Assembly (NCBI GenBank): GCA_947652115.1
Contig: OX393563.1
Span: 5,025,276 to 5,089,275 of the forward strand
Source: Blastomussa wellsi
Lineage: Eukaryota; Cnidaria; Anthozoa; Scleractinia; Plerogyridae
Direction: 5' to 3'
DNA: 64,000 nucleotides
The position numbers and the translations under genes were made by a program. Every line of letters begins with the position of its first letter. Positions within the stretch are counted from its first letter, which is position 1. This document shows, one piece after another, positions 37,301-48,970 of this stretch. The notes under the pieces were generated by a model that saw only the letters and a program-made list of their open reading frames with translations, made no database searches and was not told the DNA's origin.

Positions 37301-40300
37301 CGAATGGAGGGGTAATTTTTGTTTTGAGTTTGACCGGGATTTCGGTTGATTTCAAAACAACCAATTACCCTGGCGTGGACTCGAGGGGTGACTTCTCTCG
37401 ATCTTGAGTCCACCACAATAGGAAAAAGCCGCTGCCTCTCCTACATATTCATAAAGTAAGTTGAGGTCAAACTGAACTTACCGGGAGGAGTCGGTAATGT
37501 TGTCCAAAGGAACGTAGAGGGTATTACTTTGTAAAATGCACCGTCTGGTGTCTGCACGGCAACTTCTAGGTGATCATCTTGATGATCATCTTTCATTATA
37601 GCTTCCATGTAATAATACTTGTTTTTCTTTAGATAGATCGGCAGCGATTTTTGGTTTGAAAACCTTACGAAAAGAGACACAGCTTTATTAACATAAGTCA
37701 ATCAATGTATTACCAAGACATTCTGATACCAAGCCCTTTTCAGACGCAACAGCTTTTTCCATGTTAAACTCAAAATACCTTTTCATGATGCAGATGATAA
37801 GCTTTTGAACAAATATAATCCCACCGCTGTCTAATAATAATCAGCCCATATATTTAGCCAAGTCTAGTCAACTCTGAGCATATATAGATGTTTTCATTTT
37901 TGGATTTTTTTATAATGAGTTATACTTAACTATGCTTTATTAGATGTATTGTATTTTACAATTTTGGATGATTTCATCAGAATTACATGAGGGTCCTGAA
38001 GGGGGGGGGGGGGGGGGGGGGAGGGGGTACCAATCCGATTTTCCAGCCCAATTTTTTTTTCAAATCCCACTTCCCAGTGTTCAAATCCCATTCCCACAAG
38101 CAGAATTCAGAAAAAATCTCAGTGTTATACATATTTCGTATCGCTTCAAAATTATGGCTTCAAAATACGGCACAACAAAGACGCAACAATTCACAAGGAT
38201 TTGTGAAGACAATATAATAGGATCCTTTTAGACTCTGCTGAAACGTGTCAAGTGGGAAAGTTATTTCTCATATCAGGCTTTGGATGATGATACACACTTA
38301 TCGAGATCTTGATTAGTGTAAAATTCCGGTTATAAGCTTTGAATAGCTGTGCTATTGACTTTCGTATCGACAACATCTACGTCCGTTTCGGAAACTTAGT
38401 TTTTAGGCAAGTTATTGGTGTACCGATGGGCACTAACAGTGTGCCTTTATTGGCTGATCTCTTTCTCCACACTTTCGAGTACGACTTTATGCTCAAAACT
38501 TGGAAACAATACATGTCAAAGGCCGCCACATTCAGCAATACCTTTCGCTATATCGACGATTCATTCAGCGTCAACAATGCGAATTTTGGAAATTGTATCC
38601 ACGAAATTTACCCGTCAGAACTGGAACTGAAAAACACTACCGTGGCTTCAAATAAAGTGTGTTATCTTGACATTAAGATCATTCAGGGAGATGACAACAC
38701 ACATTTTAGTATAAGTGTCTACGACAAGAGAGATGACTTCTCATTCCGGATTGTAAACTTTCCTCATATGGACAGCAACATCCCAGCCAATCCGGCCTAT
38801 GGTGTTTACATATCTCAATTGGTCGATATGCTAGAATTTGCTCATCCAAATTGGACTTTATATACAGGCTTCGTAGTCTTTCTTCACGTCTTCATCACCA
38901 AGGCTTCAAATCGTTTAATAAATTCTTCAAACGCCACGGTGAAATCATTCGTGTTGAATATGACATTACACTTAAGGAATTGAGATCAGCGGTTTGTGAT
39001 TGAGAAACAACAACCTACCCTTTGTTTTTTTGTAATTGTTACGTCGTCTTTGTGACTCTAATTCATTTATACGCGCTACCTCCGGGTCCTTCATTTGGAT
39101 TTGACGGCGCGCGCGCGTATTTTTGTATGTTTTGCGCGCGTTTGGTTTATTTAGTTGACTTGTATGCTTAGTTCGCAATTTAACGGTTTAATTTATTTTT
39201 CGTTGTTTTCCTTATTACTTTTTCTTGTCAGTAACTGTGCTCACATCGTGGATTGCTCCATGCACCTGAAATGTTCTGTAATTGGTATAGGATTGAATGG
39301 ATCCGAAACCAATTGTGGAATTACAAGCATTTCAGGCATCCTACTGATGAACGGTTATGGCAATTAGATATGTTTTACTGGAGCCAACATTGAGATTGTG
39401 GTCTGTCGCCTTTGAATCGTTGTCGTTATATCATTATCGTCATCGTTAAATACTTAACGAGGGTACCACAAACAGTCTAAAACCGACAAACTTTTGGCCC
39501 TCGAATTCTCGATCGAATTGAAATTTAATTTAGAAATGCTGATTTTTCTAGAGAGAGGACAACTGGAGGAACCGGATAAAAACCCTCGGAGCAAGGATAA
39601 GAACCAACAACAAACTCATTCTACATACGACGCAGGGTCTGGGAATAGAACCCAGATCACATTGGACTACTGCTCCATCCCTGCTCCCAGTATCGTTATC
39701 GTTATCGTTATCGTTATCGTTATCATTATCGTTATCGTTATCGTTATCGTTATCGTTATCGTTATCGTTATCGTTATCGTTATCGTTATCGTTATCGTTA
39801 TCGTTATCGTTATCGTTATCGTTATCGTTATCGTTGTCATTGTCATTACCTCACCTGTCATATTCATATTGGGAAGTAGCAAATCCACCATCCACGGTCG
39901 TAATTTGCGTCTTCGTGTCGGGTTTTTCATCTGTGCTCAAAAAGAGTTCGCTTCCGGCATTTGACGCTAAATAAAAAGAATGTGTTAAATACGGTTATTA
40001 AAGTGGCACGATAGTCAAGCAAATATATATCTGAAGATTTTGCTTAAGACTTGACGGAGGAGGCGGTGTATTTAAACCCTCCTTTGTAAGCAAAAGTTAT
40101 GATGGAGGGACTGGAGTACGGCATGCACGTACTTTGTCACATGACACCTGCTCACGTGACTGCAGTCAGCTCATTTGAACTCACTTTGTGATCGGAAGAA
40201 TTGTTTGCGAAATTACTTCAAAGATGGGCAAAAATCTACCTAACTTGCTGTGTTTTGGTTCATTTGCTGGTGCCTGAGCTCACCATGAAGGGCTAAGAAG

Positions 40301-43300
40301 CCTTAAACCTTGCCAATTACAAAGAACTGTTTATTGGCACTGTAAGGGTGGCAAACTTCGACCAGATGCTCGCTTAAACCTTGCCAATTACAAAGAACTG
40401 TTTATTGGCACTGTAAGTGTCGCAAACTTCGACCAGATGCTCGATTCCAGCTACGGTTTGTAGTCATAAAGCAAATTAACCTTGTCTCACCAGGCTTCAA
40501 CTTGTAAGTATGAAAGTTTTAAACAACGATGGGAGTGACTGGAAATCTTTTAGTATATTATTGAAGCCTGGTCAGATACTTGGAGGTAGGTCTTTCCCGC
40601 TCAAAGAAAAATCATATTTCCCACGATACGATCAGATTCCTGCTATTTGACTGCTTGGCTGAGGTTGCTGACAAAAAGGAGCTACTTGGCCCCTTGTTTG
40701 ACTTATTTGGCCAAAATGTACATTTGAGGTGAAAGCAAAAAAGTTGTTTTGTAATGTTTGCCCTGTAGCTAAACAAGGCATGTTCAGATTGTTTGTTTGT
40801 GAGGTAAGATTTGCATGAAATCGTTGCATTGTTTTTCTGCAGTCTCCATTCTCTAACTTTTCTGAGAAGAAGCACAGTGCTCCCATTTATTTTCCTCTAT
40901 TGTTTCAATGCAAAAATTACTTCTACTTCTCAACTCTGCGCAGTTTTGCATGTTCACACTTGCATGGGGCACAGGCTGAAGTTTGGCAAACACTCTATGC
41001 AATGACCTAAAATAATGCTTATCTAGTGAATTCGTTTGCTGCAGCAGGCAAAACACTGGTTCTGTTCTGGTACTATTACCATGGCAACAAGAGACCGAAA
41101 CGTCATAATTGATTATGTTTGTCATCATTCATGGCAACTAGTGTGATGATGATAATTAAGTTTGATTTTTAAGTAAAAGGTCTTTTGACTATTAAGCCAC
41201 CTTAAAAAAGTTACTACGTGGAAAATGCGGTGAATAAAATTGGCCGCGTCTCTTTTAATTGGTCAAAGTTTAGGATCAATAACTTTTTTTCGTCTATTGA
41301 GGATAAGTTTTTCCCTTTGCATAAGGAACTACTCGAGGAACAGTTGCTCCGTTTGAGAAATCAAAGCAAATAGACGGTTATCTCTCAGCGTTCAGGCAAC
41401 AAATGGCAATTAATGCCAACATTGTTGACTGCCCTCTTACGACGTTGCTTTGAAACTTTTTGGGCAAAAACAAAGATTTGGGTGATATCTTTCTTAGCAA
41501 GGGCTTGATTTACACTTGATTGCCCGCCACTGCCATGTCTTCAAAACCAAGCAACGACTTTCTATCCCCTCTCCCTGTCATATTTACATTTAGTGCTAGC
41601 CCTTCCACATCTCTCCTCCCGCTTGGCGGACTGTCCGCAAAAGTTTTATCACAGTTTTATCCCGCGTGTGCAAAAATATTAATTATTAATTATTTCATAT
41701 TCATAAAATGCAGAAGAAGTTTACAAGAACTAACATTTAAAGTCCATTTTCGAGCTCTGCTAAATTGAATGCCCCTGGATAAATAAATAAATAAATAAAT
41801 AAAAAACATTTTACACCTGTTTCAAAACGAGCCCAAGTGAGAACCATTCATATGAACCATTCACATGAGTTTGCGTTGCATTAAATGAAAATGCAAGTGA
41901 TCTAATCAATGGTTACGCACTTAGACTCACTTTGACACTGAAACTAAAGACCACTCGGAAATGACCTACTGAGCTTCGCTGGTAAACAAGTTAATCTCAG
42001 TAAAGAGGTTGACGTCTTCTTAAGAACGTAGTACTATTATATTACAGGCCTAAAGTTTACTATTGTCATTTTATTTAACCCCTTACAAAGAAAGAAATAA
42101 TGGTTTCCTGTCTGAAATGGAACAAAATACGTCCTTAGGCGAGAACCAAAGAAGTCTGCCCACTTGGACGGCTGCTCAAACGTTGGAACGCACATTGAAA
42201 GACTCGGCAGGTTTGGGTATCGCGGATCCGCCAGCAGGAATTTGACTCGTTTGTAATCTATTCTGTCCCATCTTTCCAAGTACACACCGTGGGTCACTGA
42301 AACAGAGGTAAAAATTGTATTGAATAGAGAGATTGGCAATTTAGTCACCGAGAGATCCTGCAATTGATGCAACACTTAGAAAAAGAGGAGTCTACACAGC
42401 GGTAAACCCAAATATCCAACGCCATTTCCTGTTGTCGTTGCGTCGACCGATTTTGAAATTGGCCAAAACGTTTTTGCGAAAAGGTTTGATCTGAGCGCAG
42501 TGACGAAACAATTTTTATAAGCCAATAAGCATAGTAAATAACTGTTGTAAAATTCTCTAGACGTTAGAAGCTTTTCAGTAACTTCCTTATCTTTGAATTC
42601 ATTGGCTTCAAAGAGGAGGATTATTGAAATTTTGTAAAACGCAGTACTGCGCAATATGGTGATTTGTTTTACACTTCGGTAACTGCGTACATGAAGTTTT
42701 TGAGTCCGCCATTACGGGTCGTTTCTGGTTTGGAAGTTCTCGATGAGCTAAAACGTCCGTTTGGAATATCGTCGACGTTCGGCTGCTGTTTATTATTGTT
42801 CTGCAAGGATATTGGATGTTGATAATGAAGAAAAAGGTTCGTTTTTACCCGTAATTTTCATTTTGACTTGTTTACATTCCGTCGTGTGAGACTTGATAAA
42901 CACTGCAGGCGGAGATTGCGCAGTTCGGACTGGAAATGGCCTTTAACCTTCCTTAAAACCTTGGCTTTTCGAACGTTTTCAGGACAGTTGTACTAACTTA
43001 ACTAATCATAAATTGGTGTATATTTATGCCATAAAAGTAAGCAAACGATCTTGTAAAATATCGCCTCGCTTTTTAGTCGTAATTTCAGGGTTTACCTCGG
43101 TGTAAAAACCTGTAATTTTGTTTCTTTGTTTTTGAGCTATTGTTTTTCTGTTGCATATTGTTTGTGTTCTTTGTTGTCCTCACCTGTTCGTTCTTTGTTT
43201 TTCGTCACTCGTCAGTTTGACAGGTTTTTACACCGAGGATAAGCCTAATTTCACGCAAAATACCCTCGCATCGATACCTTTTACCCTGGCTCCATAATCC

Positions 43301-45843
43301 CAGTGGCTGGCTGGCCGGTCTCATCCAGCTTTGTAATAAAGGCAGCGTTTCTAATTTCACCAAAATTGACTTGAAGATAATGAATATAGTTGTCAAGAAT
43401 AGTTACTCACGGTTACAGGGTGGTTCATTGCTGCCAAATGTTCTCCGTTTCCTAATGACTTCAGCTTCACCGTCTGTTACATTGAAACGAAATGAAAGTT
43501 TAGTGATAAAGCAAAATATTTATACAATACAATGATAGATATACTATTCGTTAATCCAGCAATAATTTACCAAGGCCCCGAGGGGTACTCCCATAAATGA
43601 GCTAGGTACGTATGTGTCGTGGAATAGGTTATAGACTGTTCACAGCCGCTTTAGTTGTTTTTTCAACGCAAAAGAAAGCGCGCGAGCAACAACAACAACA
43701 ACAGCGAGCGAAGCAAGCGCCTCACGTTTTGCGCTGGAGTCCAGTTCTCTCGCGATTCATTCACCGCGTTCGCCGAACGAGGAAAAATACGAAGAAATAG
43801 TGGACTGTGAACAGCCTAGATAGGGCATGGTTTTTGAGGTTCTCGATCCTTAAATAGGGTCTCATTTTTGGTCGCTTTTCCATTGTTCCTGGTGTGATCC
43901 TTAGATGGGGTATCGAAATTGCATCGCCAAAATTGCAGAACGTAATCAGCAAGTGAGACGAAGAAGAAACGGTATATTTAAGCTGAACAATCCGTTGAGA
44001 ATGTAATACCTTTTTTAGTTTTCGTTTTTTCATTGAATAGGGTGTCATTTTACGAGTTTGGTCCTTAAATAGGGTATTAAATTCCGCTTTCTTTATCCTT
44101 AAATAGGGTCAGGGTTTCAAAACCTTCGCGGCACACACCTATCCGCAATTTAAGGGGGTACCCCCGGGACCAGGGTAGACCATTCAGTAACGAGGCTGGT
44201 ATCCATAGGGATACCGAATTTTAGTTCCAACCCTATTGTCATGGTTTTCTGCAGATGCGGTGTGATGCATGAGTGACCCATGTCAGTGTACTATGGCTAC
44301 CAGTGTCTTTTGACGCCCTTGTTAATTGTCAAGACGGCTTGAAAACTACTCACGGGTAGTTTTTATTTACTTACCTGACGGGTATGGAATAAGTTTTCCT
44401 GCCTTGAGTAGCATTGGTCGACGAAAATTATGTCACTAAGATCTCTGTGCCTGCCAACTCGACTGCAACTTGCTACAATTTCTAAACAAGCAGTGGACTG
44501 GGTACGAACATATTTCTCTTTGGTTCAAACATTCAATATCGATTGAATTGAAAAATGGGGCATGTCATCTGAAAGAACATCCAAAATTAAATAAATTTAC
44601 CAAATTTGACGGTTATTGGTTTAAACCCAAAGGCACGGTACACTTAGTACAATCAATGTGTGGATTGCAGGGAGAGGCTCCTCCAATCCATACTAAGCTA
44701 TCTTATTTTAAAAGTGTACCATGCCTTTGCTTTTAAACCAATAACCGTTCACATTTGGTAAATTTAATAATTTTTGGATGCCCTTTCAGATGACATGCCC
44801 CATTTTCAATTCAATTGATACTGAATATTCGTACCAAGAAAATTATATTTGTACCCAGTCCCTGCTCGTTTAGAAAATGGCCAATAACTAGAACATCGAT
44901 GATGAATGGTCGAGAATTTCGGAAGAAGGAGAAGTTGTTTTAAAAAAAATCAAGAATCAAGTTGGTGTTTGCCATGTTGTAGGCGATATGACAACAACGA
45001 ACGAATAGAATAATGATTTGTTTGTTCCTTACTAAACGACGTAAAGCTATTCTTCGAAATTTTATTGATAGTCATCACCGATTCAGCTAATTATAATTTC
45101 ATCATATCATATATCCTTTTCGTGCCTCGTGGCACATAGGGCCTTCTGGTTTCTGTAATAATTGTTTTTTTACGGGAGAGGGTTATCAGCCCTCTGCCCA
45201 ACCCCCAACCTGGAGGGCCAGTGGGATCACTCTTTGTCTGGCCCCTACCCTTTGACCTGTTTGGCATGGGTGTCCCTGCCAGGAGTACAAGACTCCAGCC
45301 AACATAGCTCTAGGGGTCACTGGAGCACGCAAGCCGCCTCACCACGACAAGGTGGCGATCCCAATCAAGGCAGCAATGGCTCCCCAGGATACTTGACAAA
45401 TTCTAATTAAGTTATATAATAAAAATCTCGGACTTTAATTCTAGTTGAATATGTCTAGAAACTAGGTTTTAGCTAAGTGCATGAAACTAAACTTTGTTAT
45501 GTTTTCTAAAGTTACTTGGTATTATTGTTGAATAAACGACTTTTCTGACAATTAAGGGTAAAACGCATGAATGGTTACTCCACAAATTACCCGTAAAAAT
45601 CTGCACATAAAAAAAGCCTGACTATCTATAACACTTAATGGCTCGAAACATTGCAACAAAATTTACACTGATCTTTGAAACCCAAGGATGGACACAAAAT
45701 TTGGTGTTAATATCACTCATCTGACAGCAAACGCACTTACCTGTAGAACCACTCATCTGACTTTCTTGTTTGACACCTTTTGAAATCGTCACCATAAAAA
45801 GAGCGTATAGTTTCCAGTAAACGACAATTGCTAAATACTTCAT
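31152..45843 (-). CDS. Gene C: diverged paralogue of A and B, complete, with minicollagen-type CRD
   Basis: Twelve exons: 45741-45843, 43411-43473, 42087-42296, 39855-39966, 37482-37663, 36103-37008, 35357-35620, 33927-34379, 33331-33600, 32336-32647, 31614-31670, 31152-31303. Total 3084 nt, 1027 aa plus stop, all phases consistent. Residues 1-34 are a signal peptide starting MKYLAIVVYWKLYALFM. Exon 2 carries a strong processing site (IRKRR before TFGSNEPPCN), then CNLT gives an N-glycosylation sequon at the PA14 start. PA14 covers 56-223, the Ala/Gly/Thr-rich exon 224-525, AbfB-like and trefoil-like exons 526-854, Pro-rich 855-958, His/Tyr 959-977, CRD and acidic tail 978-1027. It is visibly more diverged than A is from B: no long poly-Gly runs and a longer acidic tail (DDDEEDE). 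Same orientation and exon count as B, so it is an older tandem duplicate. Confidence 0.87.
31614..31670 (-). other. Gene C exon 11: His/Tyr exon
   Basis: 19 codons, phase 1 to 1, encoding GNGSIHYHYHYYDKKNPASG. The HYHYHY core is kept although the flanks have diverged, which argues for selection on the alternating pattern. Confidence 0.7.
32336..32647 (-). other. Gene C exon 10: Pro/Ala/Ser-rich exon
   Basis: 104 codons, phase 1 to 1, from AGLAPSSASQAPSQAPP to SSSSQSG. Prolines are spread as PPA, PPS and PSP repeats rather than the long pure runs of A and B. The terminal SQSG and GTAAGA donor are conserved with B. Confidence 0.78.
32825..33005. repeat. Inverted-repeat MITE in gene C intron 9
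   Basis: Arms ACATGGCCGCTTGGAGATAC and the complement GTATGTCCAAGTGGCCATGT flank a short AT-rich centre. Confidence 0.6.
33331..35620 (-). other. AbfB-like / beta-trefoil exons of gene C
   Basis: Exons 35357-35620, 33927-34379 and 33331-33600. SVSFESACMPGYFIRQKNY then LKKRDGTDLF is the AbfB-type strand pair. LIFNSIHKDWCICE and LYSSLKHEGYLVSGSQFKLK parallel the A and B lobes. The exon 8 linker (PAPPPTLPACIPVCPAG) is longer than in A and B and Gly/Ser-richer. Confidence 0.65.
36103..37008 (-). other. Ala/Gly/Thr-rich exon of gene C
   Basis: 302 codons, phase 1 to 1. It keeps the amphipathic start (AKNATYQAILLKIAARAGAR) and conserved caps (LEEAFNNLHGDMVHKFKI; RRLAVIARPGEDPQELARK). The long poly-Gly runs are replaced by an uninterrupted GTA repeat (about seven GTA units) and by Ser/Val/Gly repeats. 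Same position, different low-complexity chemistry. Confidence 0.75.
38001..38021. repeat. Poly-G run
   Basis: About 20 uninterrupted G in gene C intron 4; likely variable in length. Confidence 0.8.
38339..38995 (+). mobile_element. Reverse transcriptase fragment, Penelope-type
   Basis: The plus-strand ORF contains VIGVPMGTNSVPLLADLF, FRYIDDSFSVNN (the YxDD active site) and CYLDIKII, then FRIVNFPHMDSNIPANPAYG. The reading frame shifts near 38875, after which GFKSFNKFFKRHGEI and LKELRSAVCD appear in another frame to a stop. It lies antisense in gene C intron 4. The N-terminal fingers and any endonuclease domain are missing, so this is a dead fragment. Assignment to Penelope-like rather than another non-LTR class is tentative. 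Confidence 0.65.
39690..39840. repeat. GTTATC hexanucleotide microsatellite
   Basis: About 25 nearly perfect units with one ATTATC interruption, ending roughly 14 bp from the exon 4 donor of gene C (39854). Confidence 0.95.
40302..40443. repeat. Direct duplication of a 71 bp unit
   Basis: CTTAAACCTTGCCAATTACA through GACCAGATGCTCG occurs twice in tandem with two mismatches, in gene C intron 3. Confidence 0.8.
43570..44180. mobile_element. Repeat element with CCTTAAATAGGGT motifs, carrying a nested MITE
   Basis: Ends AGGGGTACTCCCAT and its near complement GGGGGTACCCCCGGG. CCTTAAATAGGGT and close variants occur several times inside. A GC-rich insert with TAGACTGTTCACAG / CTGTGAACAGCCTA ends is nested at about 43630-43818. 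In gene C intron 1. Confidence 0.55.
44470..44885. repeat. 415 bp near-perfect palindrome
   Basis: Arms about 190 bp: GGGGCATGTCATCTGAAAGA, TTACCAAATTTGACGGTTAT and CCAAAGGCACGGTACACTT recur in reverse complement (AAGTGTACCATGCCTTTG, AATAACCGTTCACATTTGGT, TTTCAGATGACATGCCCC). The centre is near 44670. Probably a foldback MITE in gene C intron 1. Confidence 0.8.
45110..45410. mobile_element. Dispersed repeat fragment
   Basis: GC-richer block with CCCTACCCTTTGACCTGTTT and CATAGCTCTAGGGGTCACTG, resembling a retroposon 3' end known to me as common in corals. No intact ORF. Confidence 0.4.
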
Positions 45844-46499
45844 CGCATGTGGGAATTGCTAGCCAAGAAAGCGAAACGATGGAAATACACTTCTCACAGA
45901 GTCATTCTACTCGATGGAACAGAGGAGCCACCTGCAGAGGAAATCGATGAATAAAGGTTGACAACGGGTCACGTAACTATTGAACTATTTTTTTTTTCTC
46001 GATAAATTAAATGCTTTTTGGTATAGACTTACTAAATATTTTCAGCGGTTATCCAGCAGTTATAATATAACTATGACATAATATCCAGCGGTTTGTATGC
46101 GTATTTGAGTGTTCTTATTCACAACAGACCAAATTGAAATCCATGAGCTATAAATGAACAAACAAGTGTCAAATGTCTGGCTTCCTATCTGATAGGCTCA
46201 GAGTCAGAGTCAGCCCTTCAGCTGGCTCAAATAACATCGTTAGCTATAGAAGAAGCTATAGAAGAAGGGACTTAAGTAAGCGATCCCTGTCTATTTCACC
46301 TACAACCCAAACAGGTTTATTGCAGTCGACTTTTTAATTTAAGAACAGTCTCACAGCAATTTCATTTTCGGCTGGTGCAAGCATGAGATCTACGCTCGCG
46401 AGTTGACGCAAGCTCAGCCAAAAATGATCAACAGATTTTTAGAGTGCTACAGTATAATGAAAAAATGTTGTTCTTTTTCTCTTTCGATTCCGATTTTGT

Positions 46500-46830
46500 A
46501 TTTGGCAAGAATGCACCATGCCAATTATTGCGGCTCAATTTTAAAAATAAGTCGGTTTTTTTTGTACGACGATTTCTTAACTGTCCGCCATTACCAGATT
46601 CGGCTTCAGTCGAGTTGTATTGAGAGAGCTGGATCGAGAGAGAAAATGATGTCATCTACTTTTCAGCTTAATTTTTTACTGTGTGAACCCAGCTGATTTG
46701 GTATGCAAAACAGAAACTTGCTTTTAAAAGCTCGTGCTACAAACTAATCAGCTGGATTCACACATTGCAAAAATAAACTTGTGAGTAGATAACGTCATTT
46801 TCTCTCTCAATCCAGCTCTCTCAATGCAAC
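46500..46830. mobile_element. Long-arm palindromic MITE, copy 2, right end truncated
   Basis: Same family as 11475-11935, sharing CGGCTTCAGTCGAGTTG and GATCGAGAGAGAAAAT. The left terminus (TTGGCAAGAATGCACCATGC) matches the end of copy 1, but the right arm stops near GCAACTCG. Confidence 0.65.
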
Positions 46831-48014
46831 TCGTTTATACGGTCTTGGGTACCCGAGAAAGATCTGTGAGACCTAATTAATGTACGTAAAAGGAAAAAGT
46901 CACAAATTTCCAAAGGAAATTGTCTTTTATCATATTTTTTTCCTACTCAAAATTTGCATCCTGGAAGCATTTTTACTAAGAAATGTTTGGAAATTGCACC
47001 CAAGGAAAATGAAGAGAATCACATTTAAAAACACATAAATGCTAAAAGTCGCATCAAATGCAAAAAGAGATGCTTGTAGAAGAATGGGCTATCTACCATC
47101 TCATATACAACGCACGCTCGTGGAATAATTTATAAATATACGTAGCACTTATTGACGTACTTATTGACAGTAATTTTAATAAATATCAAAAACGTGTACC
47201 CGAAATAAACCTCATCCAACAAACACGAGTGGGGCAATTGTTTCATTTATAAATTAAATAAAACATCCAGAGAATTGCAAATATTTGAGCTCTCCGGCTA
47301 TTCTCTATGGTGCGTACACATACCATATTTGTGGTCCATCAGTATATTAACTCATAAACCATGATGGCTAAGCCAATGGAAACTATTGAATTTCATTATA
47401 AAGTGATACAGTTCTTAATAATATGATTTATGGTCCATCCTCTATATCTTAATTGCTTACACTTTTTTAATTTCCTTTGAGCTTTTTTTTGTCATGTACG
47501 AAGAGATTAAAATCTACGACCTGTTTTTTTTTTTATATAGAAAAATGTAATCGCTTTTTGGCATAGCCAGCTACCGAGGTCTCAACGTCATTTTCCCCTA
47601 TTTTTTCATATACAACCTCTGATTTGCTCTAGCCTGTGCAGCTGGCGGGATTCGCGGCGAGGTGCTTTTGTTTTGTGGGAGGCCGTCGTTGGAGCGGCAA
47701 AGCCGTGGGGAGATTGGCGAGGAGTCGAGTTCCACTCTCGCGGCTTCGCTGCTTGACCTCGAGGGCTTTACCCGTGAATGCTGAGTAGCTCGTACTCTCA
47801 AATCCCACCGGTTAGGCAGGCTAATTTGCTCTGGCGATCGAAGGCGTTTAGCTTTTAACAATCCTAAGTGGATACTGAAGAAATCTGCTCTTCAAACACC
47901 TCACCTAGTTGAAATATATTTCAAGACTTGTGGCAAAGGAAAAGTCCAAGTAGATGACGTAACCTCAGCTTAGAGAGATCTACTTGAACTTGTGATTGGC
48001 TGTTTAACAATAAA

Positions 48015-48137
48015 CCAATTTCGATATTTTAAAATTCAGCCTAAAACAATAGACATCACTACGAGGCCCTGGGGAATAAATCCCACAAACTCAATAGTTT
48101 ATACCCCGGAGCCTCGTGACAAGGTCTATTGTTTTAG

Positions 48138-48164
<27 letters not shown>
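48015..48164. repeat. Inverted repeat
   Basis: TTTTAAAATTCAGCCTAAAA followed by CAATAGAC, repeated in complement at 48122-48158, around a GC-richer centre. Confidence 0.75.
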
Positions 48165-48169
<5 letters not shown>

Positions 48170-48774
48170 GAACCGGAGACGCTACAAATACACGGAACTC
48201 GTGATATGGATACGGCACAAGTTAGAATATGACCAGCACAACACGGTGAGGTGAAGTTATCAGACTTTTACAACACATTTTTCTTTTTTACTATTAAAAA
48301 TAATTCTATACAGGCTATATATAGGCTGCGGTAAAACTGAATGGGATTCCTGGTAGGCGGCATTGGTAATATAGGATTGTTTTTTAATCACAATATTTTA
48401 ATTTTGTCTACCATAAGAGCCTTAAGAGATAAGAGCATGATTTATGCACTGTCCTATTATAATGACGATGAGTATTTTTACCAATTTCCTTTCGTGTGAC
48501 AACGTTTCTTCATTCAGGTGTATACTGAACGCCTATTATTCAGGACATTTCCTGTATTTTCTTACTCAAATAGATATAAATGAGAATAATAGAATGTCCT
48601 GTGGTTATGTGCAGGCTACACAGTAACTTGCTGCATATCAGCCCCGGGCAAAATGAGGATGACAGTTGATGAGAATTGACTCGTGAGAGCTTTAGCCAAC
48701 TCTCGTCAACTCGGGCCAAACTTGAGAAAACTCTCATCGACTCTCATGAAAAATATAATCGCGTTCAAAGTCTA

Positions 48775-48970
48775 TGGGAGCGCATGAGAATCGATGAGAG
48801 TGCATGAGAGTCGGTGAGAGTGCATGGGAGTCGATGAGAGTGCGTGAGAGTCGATGAGAGTGCATGACAGTTGATGAGAGTGTATGAGAGTCGATGAGAG
48901 TGCATGAGAGTCGATGAGAGTCGATGAGAGTGCATGACAGTTGATGAGAGTGTATGAGAGTTGATGAGAT
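48775..48970. repeat. 20 bp minisatellite
   Basis: About ten units of GAGTCGATGAGAGTGCATGA with small variants. Degenerate copies extend toward 48660 in the opposite sense. Confidence 0.9.

Larger units (their letters stand above)
37482..42296 (-). other. PA14 domain exons of gene C
   Basis: Exons 42087-42296, 39855-39966 and 37482-37663. Joined motifs read GNHYFFL then SSNAGSELFLSTDEKPD then LPIYLKKNKYYYMEAIMKD, a standard PA14 core. The intron after exon 4 begins 14 bp before a long GTTATC array and also holds a reverse transcriptase fragment. Confidence 0.82.

Noticed and set aside
39494..39964. ORF with an Ile-Val repeat
   Set aside because: Product of translating the GTTATC array; no flanking coding signal on the plus strand. 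The minus strand here is gene C exon 4.
47598..47861. 87-codon Arg/Ser-rich minus ORF
   Set aside because: No domain, no splice context linking to gene D or C; looks like part of a dispersed repeat.
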